From NCBI GenBank assembly GCA_022843955.1, contig JALHMQ010000012.1, forward strand, positions 85,532 to 139,596: a DNA stretch of 54,065 bases. Reading direction: 5' to 3'. Position 1 is the stretch's first letter. Each line of letters opens with the position of its first letter. The position numbers and the translations under genes were made by a program. The notes below the pieces were generated by a model. It did not search any database. It saw only the letters and a list, made by a program, of their open reading frames with translations, and had not been told where the DNA came from. The stretch comes from Burkholderiaceae bacterium. Its GTDB lineage: Bacteria > Pseudomonadota > Gammaproteobacteria > Burkholderiales > Burkholderiaceae_F. Below are positions 7,852 to 17,870 of the stretch, piece by piece.

Positions 7852-10376
7852 GCGTCGGGCGAAGCGTCGGCCGAGCGCTGCAGGCCGTTGACGAGGTCAT
7901 TGACCGCGCGGTCGAACAGCGGCGCCGACTCCACCGGCGCCAGATCGCCGTTGCGCAGGTAAGCGCGCATCGCCTCTGGCGACAGCGAGTGGCCGCGGCG
8001 GTTTTCCGCCGGCACGAAGAGATACAGCGTCTTGCGCGGGCTGACCCAGCGCAGCTGCACGCGCTCGACCACGTCGCCCTGGCGCAGGTTGAACCAGTCA
8101 CTGCGCTTGAAGCCGGCGATCATCGCGTCGGCCGCGTCGGCGCTCAGGTCGGTGCGCGAGTCCACCAGCGTCATCGCGGTGGTCGGCACCGCCACATGAT
8201 TGACGTCGGCGCGCGCCTTGGCCAACAGCTGTCGCACCTGCTCGTCGGGCACGTGCGCCGTGACATCGGCTGGCGGCGAGGCGATGTCGTCGAGCTTGAT
8301 GCCGTCGAGCTTGATGCGCATCGTGCTCGGCTCGAACGGCACGCCCGGGTTGCCATGCGCCAGTTCCAGTGCCCTGACTGCCTGCGCATGCGAGTTCATC
8401 AGCTTGCCGAAGAACGTCTGCATCGCATCCTTCGGATAGTCGATCAGCGTCAGCCCCTCGCGCAGCACCCCGAGCACCGGCGGAATGGTGCTGACCAGCC
8501 GCTTGCGATCGTCCTGGCCCAGCTTGGGCTGCACGCTCCAGACCAGATCGGGGACGATGTTCAGGTAGCGCTTGAAAATGGTGGCATCGGTGCCATCGCG
8601 CAGCGTCACTGCCACCAGGACACGCACCCAGGTCTCGAGCAGGAACTCGCGCAGATACGACTCGATCTGCACGCCATCGAAGGCGCTGCGGATCTTGATG
8701 GTGGCGTTGATCGCCATCACCTCGCGCTCTTCGGCTTCGGCCAGCGCACGCTTGGCGCGCAGCACCGGATCGTCGTCGCGGGTGCGCTCTTCCTCGAGAT
8801 AGGACTCGAACGCCTCGAGTGCGCGCTCGAAAGCGGTGATGCCCTCCTCGGTGGCCGCCAGCACCGTATGCACGGCTTTCTGCACTTCGGCCAGGTAGCG
8901 CTCATTGGCCTCGCCGTCGCTGATCCAGCCGATGGAGGTGCTGGCGATGCGGTCGATCAGCTTGCGCGCCGGGTGATCGGGCGAGACAAACAGCGCCGGA
9001 TCGGTGACGGCCACCTTGATCAGCGGAAACTGCAAGCGCTGCAGCAGTTCCTTGACCGGCTGCGGCACATGGCGATCGGCCGTGATCCGGTCGAACAGCA
9101 AACCGACGATCTCGATGGTGAGCTTGTCCACCTGCGCGGTGGTCTTCTCCATCAGTCGGCTGCGCAGTTCCGCGCTTTCGACGGCAGCGTCCGGCGCGGC
9201 GTGGCCCTGTTGCGCGGCAGCCATGGCCAGCGCACCAAGCTTCTGTATCTCGTTGATCGCGGCGAGAAGTTCGGCGCCGATCACCAGCGGCGCTCCGGGC
9301 AAAGCCACGGTCCCTGCCGGGGCAGAAATCGCTGTCCCGGGCGGCAGCGGCATACCGGTGGACAGCGGCAAGCTGAGCGGCAGACCGACCTGCCCACCGA
9401 TGGTCAGTCCGGTGCCTGCCAGTTGTGGCAGTCCATGGGACAGCGCACTCAGGTCACCCATCCGCGGGCGGGTGACGCCACCGAGCACCACGCCGGGGGC
9501 GACCGGGCCACCGGCCGGTACCAGTTGCAGCCGGCTGTAAAGCGCCTGCAGGATCTGTTCGGCATGCGCGCCGCCGATGCCGCCGCCGCCACCGGGCATG
9601 CCGGTGCTGTGCGACAGGCCACTGGAGCGCGTGCTGCGGCCGACCACCGTGCTGCGCGCAATGGTGTTGCGCGACAGCTCGTTGGCGTGGCCCTGCGACG
9701 ACAAATGCGTGTCGAGCGCGGAATAGGTGTCGGCGATCAGCTTGACGATCGGGCCGTCGAAACGCGGCATCACCAGCATCAACTGATCGGCGGTGAGCAC
9801 GTCGAGCTTGGCCAGCGCAGCATGCAGCGCACGGAAGAAGATCGCCGGCCGGAACGGGCTTTCGCCGGGACGAATCTCCGCCTCGTGCACCGCATTGGCC
9901 AGCCGCATGCGCAGCGAGCCGTACATGTCGTCGGTGGCATTGCGCACGCGCGAGGCCGAGGCTTCGACCAGCGTGTTGAGCTCCATGTCTCCGTACTCGA
10001 TCAGCGACAGGCCCGCACCGAGGCCAGAGCCGCCGTCTTTGCCGGACTTCTTCTCGACGCCCGGCTCGACCGGCTTGCCGCGGACAAAGTCCTCGACCGC
10101 GCGGCCGAACTCAGTCTTCAGCGCCAGCTCGTACTCGGCAACGAAGCGGCGATCGCGCACCAGCACCTGCTTGGCGGGTTTGGCCAGGTCAGGATCGTCT
10201 TCCTTGGCCATGGGCGCGAGCGATTCGACCAGCAGCTCGGGCAGGCGCGCGGAGAACGCTCGCCATAGCGGCGTCCAGCACGCCTCCAGCAGGCGACGCG
10301 CGCGCGCCCGGCCGGCAGCCGGGGCAGTCGTGCCAGCGCGAGTGGTCTGAAAAAAGGAACGCAGGTCGGAGCTCAT
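7848..10376 (-). CDS. DUF1631 domain protein (second paralogue)
   Basis: 842-residue DUF1631 protein, paralogous over its C-terminal half to the one at 4275-6875. Shared blocks include the segment reading DKLTIEIVGL and the C-terminal beta-rich module (WFNLRQGD ... VQLRWVSPRKTLYLF). The middle (about 265-360) is a glycine/proline/alanine-rich linker without the tyrosine repeats of its paralogue. The start MSSDLRSFFQ at 10376 is chosen because the upstream extension reads as non-conserved Arg/Pro-rich sequence. The spermidine-synthase-like gene overlaps its stop codon. Confidence 0.84.
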   Translation of the reverse strand: MSSDLRSFFQTTRAGTTAPAAGRARARRLLEACWTPLWRAFSARLPELLVESLAPMAKEDDPDLAKPAKQVLVRDRRFVAEYELALKTEFGRAVEDFVRGKPVEPGVEKKSGKDGGSGLGAGLSLIEYGDMELNTLVEASASRVRNATDDMYGSLRMRLANAVHEAEIRPGESPFRPAIFFRALHAALAKLDVLTADQLMLVMPRFDGPIVKLIADTYSALDTHLSSQGHANELSRNTIARSTVVGRSTRSSGLSHSTGMPGGGGGIGGAHAEQILQALYSRLQLVPAGGPVAPGVVLGGVTRPRMGDLSALSHGLPQLAGTGLTIGGQVGLPLSLPLSTGMPLPPGTAISAPAGTVALPGAPLVIGAELLAAINEIQKLGALAMAAAQQGHAAPDAAVESAELRSRLMEKTTAQVDKLTIEIVGLLFDRITADRHVPQPVKELLQRLQFPLIKVAVTDPALFVSPDHPARKLIDRIASTSIGWISDGEANERYLAEVQKAVHTVLAATEEGITAFERALEAFESYLEEERTRDDDPVLRAKRALAEAEEREVMAINATIKIRSAFDGVQIESYLREFLLETWVRVLVAVTLRDGTDATIFKRYLNIVPDLVWSVQPKLGQDDRKRLVSTIPPVLGVLREGLTLIDYPKDAMQTFFGKLMNSHAQAVRALELAHGNPGVPFEPSTMRIKLDGIKLDDIASPPADVTAHVPDEQVRQLLAKARADVNHVAVPTTAMTLVDSRTDLSADAADAMIAGFKRSDWFNLRQGDVVERVQLRWVSPRKTLYLFVPAENRRGHSLSPEAMRAYLRNGDLAPVESAPLFDRAVNDLVNGLQRSADASPDA

Positions 10377-10482
10377 GACGCTCGGGTCGTGTCGACGCGA
10401 TTGTGCCTCACGGCAGCAGGCGCGAATCGATCGGCAAGGCGGTCCAATGGCCGCAAATCGAGGGCAATTGCCCGTCTTTGCA

Positions 10483-11076
10483 TCACTTCGCCGCGCTAGG
10501 CTTTTCGGCGAGGCTGCGCCCGCGGGCCGCTTCGGGCAGTCGTGCGGGCAGGGGTTGCCGCTTCTCGAATGCGGCACGCCAGTGGGCGAGCTTCTGGTCG
10601 AGGCTCATCCCGGCATGGGCCGGGCTGGTCGACGGCAGGATGACCACGCCGAGCCCGGCCCGCTGGAACTGCGACGCAAAGCGGCCGGCTGCCTGGCCGT
10701 TGAACAGCACCCGGGTCAGGTTGGGCGCGCGTTGGCGCAGCGGCGCGAAGTCGTTGGCGCGCGGGGCGCGGATGTCGGCATCCAGGCTGCCGGCACGCTC
10801 GCAGGCGCCGAGCACGTCCCACAACCCCAGGCCGTGTGCCAGCAACGCAGCGAGCCGGCGCGAATATGGCATCTCTTGCAGCGGTTGCTGCAACAAGTTG
10901 CCCAGGATGCGCCAGAACTGGTTGCGCGGATGAGCGTAGTACTGGCCGGCGGCCAGTGACGCTTCGCTCGGAAAGCTGCCAAGGATCAGCGTATCCACGC
11001 CGCGGTCGAGCACTGGCGGGAAGCCCCGCAGCGTGGGCGACCGGGATGCGGGTCCGCCAGGTACCTTGCGGCTCAC
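10483..11076 (-). CDS. DNA-deoxyinosine glycosylase (UDG family 6 type)
   Basis: About 197 residues. The motif LILGSFPSEASL followed by YYAHPRNQFWRIL is the signature of the hypoxanthine/deoxyinosine DNA glycosylase group of the uracil-DNA glycosylase superfamily, which removes deaminated adenine from DNA. The C-terminal motif STSPAHAG corresponds to the second conserved UDG block. The start is uncertain: a GTG at 11076 is used here, while the frame stays open to a TTG at 11142. The gene lies between htpG and a DUF1631 gene, all on the minus strand, with gaps of about 110 bases on each side. Confidence 0.82.
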   Translation of the reverse strand: MSRKVPGGPASRSPTLRGFPPVLDRGVDTLILGSFPSEASLAAGQYYAHPRNQFWRILGNLLQQPLQEMPYSRRLAALLAHGLGLWDVLGACERAGSLDADIRAPRANDFAPLRQRAPNLTRVLFNGQAAGRFASQFQRAGLGVVILPSTSPAHAGMSLDQKLAHWRAAFEKRQPLPARLPEAARGRSLAEKPSAAK

Positions 11077-11185
11077 GCGACCATCCCGCCGAAGGCAAGC
11101 CGCCCGGCCGTGGCAACCGGGGCCATGGGTCGTTGTCGGCAAACCTCATCGTGCATCGGCACAGAGGGCGCCACGGCCGCGCGGA

Positions 11186-13108
11186 TCAGCGGCCGGCCAG
11201 CAGCATCCGGTTGAGCCGCTTGACGAACGCCGCCGGGTCGTCGAGCTGACCGCCTTCGGCCAGCATGGCCTGGTCGAGCAGCAGCGCAGCCCACTCCTTG
11301 AGCGACTCGTCGTTCTCGCCCTTCAGGCGCTGCACCAGTTCGTGGTTCGGATTGAGCTCCAGGATCGGCTTGCTCGAATCCAGCGCGCCGCCCATCTGGC
11401 CGCCCTGTCCGGCCGCCTTGAGCAGCCGCTGCAGGTGCTGACTCATGGCGTCACGCTCGACCACCACGCAGGCCGGCGAATCGGTCAGGCGCAGCGTCAC
11501 GCGCACGTCTTTCACAGCATCGCCCAGTGCCGTCTTGACCCGGCCGACCAGGTCCTTGAACTCGTCGGCCACCTTGGCCTGCTCTTCCTTCTCCGCCGCA
11601 TCGGCGAGCTCGCCGAGGTCGAGGTCGCCCTTGGCGACCGACACCAGTTCCTTGCCGTCGAACTCGCGCAGGAACGACAGCATCCACTCGTCGACACGGT
11701 CGGTCAGCAGCAGCACCTCGACGTCTTTCTTGCGAAAGATCTCCAGGTGCGGGCTGGCGCCCGCGGCCGCCGGCGTGTCGGCCGTCAGGTAGTAGATGGA
11801 CTTTTGCGCAGATTTCATGCGGCCGACATAGTCGGCCAGCGCCACCGTCTGCGCACCCACGCTGGTGGTCGATGCAAATCGCAGCAGCTTGGCAATGCGC
11901 TCGCGATTGGCCGCGTCATCACCCAGCCCTTCCTTGAGCACCTGGCCGAACTCGGTCCAGAAGCTGGCGTACTCGTCCTGACGGTTTTCCGCCAGGTCTT
12001 CGAGCAGGCCGAGCACGCGCTTGGTCGATCCCTCGCGGATCGCCTTGACGTCGCGCGATTCCTGCAGGATCTCTCGGCTCACGTTCAGCGGCAGGTCGGC
12101 CGAATCGATGACGCCACGCACGAAGCGCAGGTACGGCGGCAACAGCTGCTCGGCGTCGTCCATGATGAAAACACGCTTCACATAGAGCTTGATGCCGTGG
12201 CGCTGGTTGCGGTCCCACAGGTCGAATGGCGCCTTGGCCGGCACGTACAGCAGCTGGATGTACTCGCTCTTGCCTTCGACCCGGTTGTGGGTCCATGCGA
12301 GCGGCTCGCCAAAGTCGTGGCTGACGTGCTTGTAGAAGGCCTTGTACTGCTCGTCGGTGATGTCGGCCTTGCTGCGCGCCCACAGGGCGTTGGCCTGGTT
12401 GACGGTTTCCTTTTCGTCTGTTGTCACCGACTCGTTCTTGTCCTTGTCCCACTCTTCCTTGGCCATCCGGATCGGGGTGGCGATGTGGTCGGAATAGCGG
12501 GTCAGGATCGACTTGACCTTCCACGACGACAGCAACTCGTCCTCGCCCTCCTTCAAGTGCAGGACGACGTCGGTGCCGTGGGTGGCGCGATCGGCCGGCT
12601 CGATGGTGAAGTCGCCGGCGCCGCCGCTTTCCCAGCGGATCGCCTGCTCGGCCGGCAGTCCGGCACGGCGCGACACCACGGTCACGCGATCGGCAACGAT
12701 GAAGCTCGAATAAAAACCGACACCGAACTGGCCGATCAGCTGCGCATCCTTCTGCTGATCGCCGCTCAGCTGCGAGAAGAACTCGCGGGTGCCGCTCTTG
12801 GCGATGGTGCCCAAGTGCGAGATCGCCTCGTCGCGGCTCATGCCGATGCCGTTGTCCGAAACGGTGATCGTGCGCGCCGCCTTGTCGACGGCGACTCCGA
12901 TCGCCAGTTCGGTGCCGTCGTCCATCAGGCCCGGGTTGGCAATCGCCTCGAAGCGCAGCTTGTCGCAGGCATCGCTGGCGTTGCTCACCAGCTCGCGCAG
13001 GAAGATTTCCTTGTTGCTGTAGAGCGAGTGGATCATCAGGTGGAGCAGCTGCTTCACCTCGGCCTGAAAGCCCATCGTCTGCTTGATCTGGGTGTCTGGT
13101 GCGCCCAT
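11186..13108 (-). CDS. htpG: Molecular chaperone HtpG (Hsp90)
   Basis: 640-residue bacterial Hsp90, full length. The N-terminal GHKL ATPase domain shows the diagnostic [17 protein letters not shown] block (residues 39-55), the DNGIGM motif and the [11 protein letters not shown] motif; middle and C-terminal dimerisation domains follow. It remodels client proteins in the cytoplasm with ATP. The ATG is preceded by GAGGAA at good spacing. A heat-shock promoter lies about 55-80 bases upstream. It appears to be transcribed alone or with the following deoxyinosine glycosylase gene. Confidence 0.97.
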   Translation of the reverse strand: MGAPDTQIKQTMGFQAEVKQLLHLMIHSLYSNKEIFLRELVSNASDACDKLRFEAIANPGLMDDGTELAIGVAVDKAARTITVSDNGIGMSRDEAISHLGTIAKSGTREFFSQLSGDQQKDAQLIGQFGVGFYSSFIVADRVTVVSRRAGLPAEQAIRWESGGAGDFTIEPADRATHGTDVVLHLKEGEDELLSSWKVKSILTRYSDHIATPIRMAKEEWDKDKNESVTTDEKETVNQANALWARSKADITDEQYKAFYKHVSHDFGEPLAWTHNRVEGKSEYIQLLYVPAKAPFDLWDRNQRHGIKLYVKRVFIMDDAEQLLPPYLRFVRGVIDSADLPLNVSREILQESRDVKAIREGSTKRVLGLLEDLAENRQDEYASFWTEFGQVLKEGLGDDAANRERIAKLLRFASTTSVGAQTVALADYVGRMKSAQKSIYYLTADTPAAAGASPHLEIFRKKDVEVLLLTDRVDEWMLSFLREFDGKELVSVAKGDLDLGELADAAEKEEQAKVADEFKDLVGRVKTALGDAVKDVRVTLRLTDSPACVVVERDAMSQHLQRLLKAAGQGGQMGGALDSSKPILELNPNHELVQRLKGENDESLKEWAALLLDQAMLAEGGQLDDPAAFVKRLNRMLLAGR

Positions 13109-13163
13109 GGATTCCTCGTGTGTTGGCAGGTCGACCGCGGCGTCCCGCAGCGGTGCGTGGCGG

Positions 13164-13191
13164 ATATGAGGGCGTGATGATGCGCTTCAAG
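13164..13191 (-). promoter_or_regulatory. Sigma-32 (heat shock) promoter of htpG
   Basis: On the minus strand, CTTGAA (13186-13191) and CCCTCATAT (13164-13172) are separated by 13 bases. This closely fits the RpoH consensus CTTGAAA and CCCCATNT at normal spacing. Transcription would begin around 13157, leaving a leader of about 50 bases. The remainder of the gap 13109-13477 holds no gene. Confidence 0.75.
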
Positions 13192-13330
13192 GCCCCCGGC
13201 TGCAGCGGCTGCCCGGCCGTCGGCGCGATCGGCTGCCTCTGCCGCCGCCTTGCGCCTTCGTAAGCCGCGTAACGGGCGGTTACCTGATGGTCCAACGGCA
13301 CCCACCAACGGCTAAGTTGCGGGCTCGATT

Positions 13331-13378
13331 CGGCAAGCGAGTCTGACCAACGGGTCGCGGCAAACGATTCGCTTACCG
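13331..13378. repeat. Imperfect inverted repeat between htpG and the beta-lactamase-like gene
   Basis: CGGCAAGCGAGTC (13331-13343) and GATTCGCTTACCG (13366-13378) are inverted copies matching at 11 of 13 positions, 22 bases apart. This could be an operator for the downstream gene or only a hairpin. Confidence 0.3.
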
Positions 13379-13477
13379 AACCGCAGGCCCCGTATCGGAA
13401 ATCCTGCACCTGCAATCATCGCCCTTGACCCGCCCAACCCGCCTTGGCAATCACTTCTGCAAACGACGGTCCTACCC

Positions 13478-14593
13478 ATGCGCCCTCTCTGTCGCCCCCG
13501 ACCCGCACGATCCTTCCTGCGCCCCGCCACTTTCGCCACCTGCAGCGCGGCACTGTTGCTGGGCTGTGGCGGCGGCAATGATCCCGCCCCGCCGCCGCCG
13601 TCGCCGTGGAGCATGGTGGATCAAATCGCTGCCGCGGCCTTCGTCGGCAGCAGCGGCATCAGCGGCATGACGCTGGCCGTCTACGACCGCAATGACCAGC
13701 GCGTCTTCGTCAAGAACTATGGCGACTTCGCGCCCGACCGCCGAGTGCCGGTCGCTTCGGCGTCGAAGCTCGTGGCCGGCACGCTGGTCCTGCAGGCGGT
13801 CGGCCAGGGCCTGCTGACGCTCGACTCCACCACGGCGCAGCTGCTGGGCTGGTCCGGCGCCCGTGGCGGCATCACGCTGCGCCACCTGTTGTCGTTCACC
13901 TCGGGCCTGGCGCCGGAGGCGGCCTGCATCCTCAACCCGCTCGCCACGCTGGCCGCCTGCGTCGATTCGATTCGCGATGACCCGGCCGCGATGCCACACG
14001 CCCCGGGCACACGCTTCGACTATGGCAGCACTCACCTGCACGTGGCTGCCCGCATGGTCGAAGTGGCCAGCGGCACGACGTGGAACGCGCGCTTCGCGCA
14101 GCAGTTGCGCGCCCCGCTCGGCCTGCCGACTGACGTGACCTACTACACCCTGCCGCAGCAGGCGGTCGGGCAGACCAATCCGTTCGTGGCCGGCGGCCTG
14201 TGGGCATCGGTCGACGATTACGCGCCGATCCTGGCGATCTCGTTCCACCGCGGCACCTACCGCGGTGCGACCTGGGCACCGGCGGCGCTGTTCGATGCGC
14301 AGGCCACCGAGCCCTACCCCAGCGTGACGATCGGCAACTCGCCGGCAGCCAGCATGGGCGTGCCGTTTCGCTACGGCCTGGCGGCCTGGCTCGAATGCAC
14401 GACACCGGCCACCGGTTGCACCACCCTGTCCTCGACCGGCGCCTTCGGGTTCACACCCTGGGTCGATCGCAACGCCGGCTACTACGCGATCCTCGGCATG
14501 TATGGAGCCAACGCTGTCGGCAATATCGGCGCGTTCAGCGTACGCACCGTGCAGAGCCTGCAGCCCGAGATCCGCCGCGCGCTCGCGCAATAA
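13478..14593 (+). CDS. Serine beta-lactamase-like / esterase lipoprotein
   Basis: 371 residues with an export signal ending in the lipobox LLGC (Cys30), so a membrane-anchored lipoprotein. The mature part is the class C beta-lactamase / penicillin-binding-protein-like fold used by many esterases and D-aminopeptidases. The nucleophile motif SASK is at 94-97 and the second catalytic motif YGS at 182-184. The third motif (KTG/HxG in the superfamily) is not clear, which favours esterase or unknown hydrolase activity over true beta-lactam resistance. The gene stands alone on the plus strand. Confidence 0.82.
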   Translation: MRPLCRPRPARSFLRPATFATCSAALLLGCGGGNDPAPPPPSPWSMVDQIAAAAFVGSSGISGMTLAVYDRNDQRVFVKNYGDFAPDRRVPVASASKLVAGTLVLQAVGQGLLTLDSTTAQLLGWSGARGGITLRHLLSFTSGLAPEAACILNPLATLAACVDSIRDDPAAMPHAPGTRFDYGSTHLHVAARMVEVASGTTWNARFAQQLRAPLGLPTDVTYYTLPQQAVGQTNPFVAGGLWASVDDYAPILAISFHRGTYRGATWAPAALFDAQATEPYPSVTIGNSPAASMGVPFRYGLAAWLECTTPATGCTTLSSTGAFGFTPWVDRNAGYYAILGMYGANAVGNIGAFSVRTVQSLQPEIRRALAQ

Positions 14594-14783
14594 CTGCAAC
14601 ATCGGGGGGCGGTGTGGCGCGCAGACCGCTGCGCCGTTCGTCACTGCGGCGCGCGCTCATCCTCGCTGCGCGCAGCCGGCGCCGCGCAATCGCACCTTCA
14701 TCGCATCGCCTGCGACCTCGGCATCGTGGGTGCCTAGAGTGATCATTGCTCGCATGAGCGATGACACTTCGGGAGATGAACGC

Positions 14784-15080
14784 ATGAACAGATTGAATGC
14801 CCTGACCGCTGCGGCCGTGGCGCTGATCGTCGCCGGCTGTGCCAGCACCGATTCGGGCGCGCCCTCCGCCTCGCGCGCCGGGGTGATGTGCCAGGCACTT
14901 GCCACCAGCGACGGGCTGAGCGTGGTGCAGATGGACGCTGCAACGGCCGCCGACGGCGGCTTCCGGATTCCGCTGCGGGTGGCAGACCGCGTCGGCCGCC
15001 AGGTGCAGAACACGTGTGTGTTTGCCGGCAACCAGGCCCGCTGGGCCACCCCGCTGCCGACCGGCCTCACGCTGCGCTGA
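14784..15080 (+). CDS. Small lipoprotein of unknown function
   Basis: 98 residues starting MNRLNALTAA, with a short signal ending in the lipobox VAGC (Cys19), so anchored to a membrane after cleavage. The mature region has two further cysteines that could pair. A GGGAG ribosome site sits at 14771-14775. The frame is open upstream to 14502 but that extension overlaps the previous gene and is not likely coding. No family recognised. Confidence 0.65.
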   Translation: MNRLNALTAAAVALIVAGCASTDSGAPSASRAGVMCQALATSDGLSVVQMDAATAADGGFRIPLRVADRVGRQVQNTCVFAGNQARWATPLPTGLTLR

Positions 15081-15105
15081 GCCGAAGTCACACCGGGCGC
15101 GGCCG

Positions 15106-16080
15106 CTAGTGCGGCGCGCCCGCCTGTGCTTCGGCGATCGGCTCCGGCTTCACCCGCAACGCCCACAGCACACCGATGACAAGCAAGGCGATGCCGGCCA
15201 ACGTCATGCTGCCTGGCCATTCGCCGCGCAAGATGTACGCGTAAGCGAGCGCGGCCAGCGTCTCGAACACGATCAACTGCCCGACGATCGACGTCGGCAG
15301 GCGCTGGCTCGCCTCGTTCCAGCACAGCGTTCCGAGCCAGGAGGCGAGCAATCCGGTCGCCAGCATCAGCGCGATGAAGCGCTCCGGCGTCGGCCCGAGC
15401 GGCAGCTCGATCGCAGTGCCCGTGACCGGCGCCACGAGCAGGAACAGTGCCAACGCCGCCGCCGACAACGGCAGCGTGGCCACGCCCTGCGCGGTTGCCC
15501 AGGTGCGCGGACTGCGCCCGGCATGGTGGCGCAGCCAGTCGGCGTTGCGGATCGGATACCAGGTCCAGCAAGCGACTGCGCCCACCGCGAGCAAGGCGCC
15601 GAGCATGTAGCGGCTATATGCATCGGCACCGCCCGCGAGCAGTTGGGCCGACTCCGCCTGATTGACCAGTGCGATGCCCGCTCCGATCAGCAGCAGCGAC
15701 GGCGCCAGCCGCAGCCATGGCAGCCGGCCATCGCGCCGGCCGTCGCGCAGGTTCGAGGTGATCGCGATCACCACCGGCAGGGTGCCGATGATCATGGTCG
15801 GCAGCGGCGCGCCGGCATGCTGGATCGCACTCGCCAGCAGCAGGTAGTACAGGAGATTGCCCACCGCCGCGAGCTTGAGCGCCTCGATCCAGTCGGCGCG
15901 CGTGAGCTCGGCGAGGCGCGCCCGGTCGAGCCATGCGAGCGGCAGCGCGATCAGCCCGAACGCCAGGTAGCGGCCGGCCGACAGCAGCGCCGCCGGGTAC
16001 TGCGGCAGCAGCAGCGGCACCACGAACACCAGGCCCCAGAGCAGGCCGGCGGCCAGCGCGAACAGCGTGCCGACCGCCAC
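15106..16080 (-). CDS. EamA/DMT-family transporter
   Basis: 324 residues with ten predicted hydrophobic helices in two EamA repeats, typical of drug/metabolite exporters of the inner membrane. The N-terminus AAGLLWGLVFVVPLL and the internal NLLYYLLLASAIQHAGAPLP fit the family. The start is GTG. It begins one base after the stop of the MdlB-type gene, so it is probably the last gene of the mdlAB-like operon. Substrate unknown. Confidence 0.85.
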   Translation of the reverse strand: MAVGTLFALAAGLLWGLVFVVPLLLPQYPAALLSAGRYLAFGLIALPLAWLDRARLAELTRADWIEALKLAAVGNLLYYLLLASAIQHAGAPLPTMIIGTLPVVIAITSNLRDGRRDGRLPWLRLAPSLLLIGAGIALVNQAESAQLLAGGADAYSRYMLGALLAVGAVACWTWYPIRNADWLRHHAGRSPRTWATAQGVATLPLSAAALALFLLVAPVTGTAIELPLGPTPERFIALMLATGLLASWLGTLCWNEASQRLPTSIVGQLIVFETLAALAYAYILRGEWPGSMTLAGIALLVIGVLWALRVKPEPIAEAQAGAPH

Positions 16081-16081
16081 C

Positions 16082-17866
16082 TCAATCGCCGATCTGCTGC
16101 AGCAGGTACAGCCGCTGGTAGATGCCGCCGTCGATCGCCATCAGCTGCTCATGCGTGCCCTGCTCGGTAACGCGACCGTGGTTGAGCACGACGATGCGGT
16201 CGGCCGCGCGGATCGTCGACAGCCGGTGCGCGATGGCGATCACCGTGGTCTTGCCGCGCAGCTCGGCCAGTGCGGCGGCCACCAGCTGCTCGGTCTCGCT
16301 GTCGATGCGCGAGGTGGCCTCGTCGAGAAACAGCACGCGCGGTGCGCCGGCGAGCGCGCGTGCCACCGCGATCAGCTGCTTCTGGCCGGAACTCAGGCGC
16401 GCGCCGCCCTCGCCCAGCGGCGTGTCGTAGCCGTGTTCCAGCTGGGTGATGAAGCCATGCGCACGCGCCGCCCGCGCTGCCGCCTCGATCGTCGCGACGG
16501 GCAGGTCGCGGCCCATGTCGATGTTCTCGCGCGCACTGGCCGCCAGCAGGAACGGCTCCTGCGGTACCAGGCCCACGTCCTCGCGGAAGTGGGCGTCGCC
16601 GATGGTGGCCAGCGGAATGCCGTCGATGTCGATGCGTCCGGCCTGCGGCACGTAAAAGCGCAGCAGCAGGCCGAGCAGCGTGCTCTTGCCGCTGCCGGTG
16701 TGGCCGACGATGCCGTAGAAGCCGCCCGCCGGAAAGTCCAGGCTGACATCGTGCAGCACCGGTTGCTGCGGGTCGTAGCCGAAGCTGACGTCGCGCAGTT
16801 CGACCGCGCCCTGCGCGATACGCCGCTCGTGGGCGACGCGCGGCCCCGCACCTTCCTGCAGCAGGGTGTTGACGCGCGCCGCCGCGATCACCGACTGCTG
16901 CAGCAGCGAGAACTGCATGGTGATCTGGATCAGCGGCTCGACCACCCGCGCCACGTAGGTGATGAACGCATACAGCAGTCCCACCTCCACGCCATCGATC
17001 TGCTCCGTGCCAACCGCCGCGATCACCGCGACGATCAACAGCACGTTGACCAGATCGAGCGCCGGCCGCAGCAGCCACGCATTGGCGCGGATCTCGCCCA
17101 TGCGCGCCGCGTAGTGGGCCTGGTTCAGATCGGTGAAACGCTGCGCAAAGCGCGGCGCCGAGCCGCTCGCCTGCAGGACGTTCATGCCGGCGATGCCCTC
17201 GGCCGTCTGCGCATTGATGTCGCTGCGCAGTTCGCGCGAGCGGGTGACCGCCGCCGCCGACAGCTTCTGGTAGCCCCAGACGATCACTGCAGTCGCCGGC
17301 ACCAGCAGCAGCAGCACCAGCATCAGCCGCCAGTCGAGCCACAGCATGGCGACGATGACGCCGAACAGCACGGTGGCGCCGTACAGGATCTCGAACAGCA
17401 CCTGCGTGTACAGCTGCTTGACCGCCTCGGTGTCGTTGGTGATGCGGCTGACCAATTGGCCGGTGATCGCCTTGTCGAAGAAGCTCATCGGCAGTCGCAG
17501 CACGTGCGTGTACACGCGCTCGCGCAGGCGCTGCACCGAGCGCATCGCCAGGCCCGCCAAGCGGACCAGCTGGTAGTAGCGAATGATGGTGGCCGCCCAG
17601 CCGGTGGCCAGGTAGCCCGCCATCAGCCACGCCACCGTGCCCCAGTCGATCGCGCGCGGCAGCAGGTACTCGTCGATGAAGTGCTTGCCGAGCACCGGGC
17701 CGGCGGCCTCCAGCAGCCCGGCCAGCGCCAACCACACGGTGGCCCACACCACATGCTTCTTGTCGGGCCGGGCGGCGCGCCACAGCAGCGCGAAAGCCTG
17801 GCGACGATCGGTCGCCTCGACCGGGCGCAGGTCGGGGTGCTCGTCGGCGTCGAGGTTGGCGGCCAT
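16082..17866 (-). CDS. mdlB: ABC exporter half-transporter, MdlB-like
   Basis: 594 residues: six-helix transmembrane domain (about 30-330) fused to an ATPase domain. Walker A GHTGSGKST (388-396), signature LSSGQKQ (491-497), and Walker B VLFLDEAT (511-518) with a normal catalytic glutamate. It forms an ABC heterodimer with the product of the preceding gene, which has a degenerate Walker B. MAANLDADEH is chosen as start, four bases after the partner's stop; longer starts would lie inside the partner gene. MdlAB-type exporters (SmdAB in enterobacteria) are linked to multidrug efflux; the substrate here is unknown. Confidence 0.85.
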   Translation of the reverse strand: MAANLDADEHPDLRPVEATDRRQAFALLWRAARPDKKHVVWATVWLALAGLLEAAGPVLGKHFIDEYLLPRAIDWGTVAWLMAGYLATGWAATIIRYYQLVRLAGLAMRSVQRLRERVYTHVLRLPMSFFDKAITGQLVSRITNDTEAVKQLYTQVLFEILYGATVLFGVIVAMLWLDWRLMLVLLLLVPATAVIVWGYQKLSAAAVTRSRELRSDINAQTAEGIAGMNVLQASGSAPRFAQRFTDLNQAHYAARMGEIRANAWLLRPALDLVNVLLIVAVIAAVGTEQIDGVEVGLLYAFITYVARVVEPLIQITMQFSLLQQSVIAAARVNTLLQEGAGPRVAHERRIAQGAVELRDVSFGYDPQQPVLHDVSLDFPAGGFYGIVGHTGSGKSTLLGLLLRFYVPQAGRIDIDGIPLATIGDAHFREDVGLVPQEPFLLAASARENIDMGRDLPVATIEAAARAARAHGFITQLEHGYDTPLGEGGARLSSGQKQLIAVARALAGAPRVLFLDEATSRIDSETEQLVAAALAELRGKTTVIAIAHRLSTIRAADRIVVLNHGRVTEQGTHEQLMAIDGGIYQRLYLLQQIGD

Positions 17867-17870
17867 CGGG

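Noticed and set aside
7800-10268. 822-residue plus-strand frame over the second DUF1631 gene
   Set aside because: Antisense shadow with His/Gln/Arg-rich composition, no motifs.
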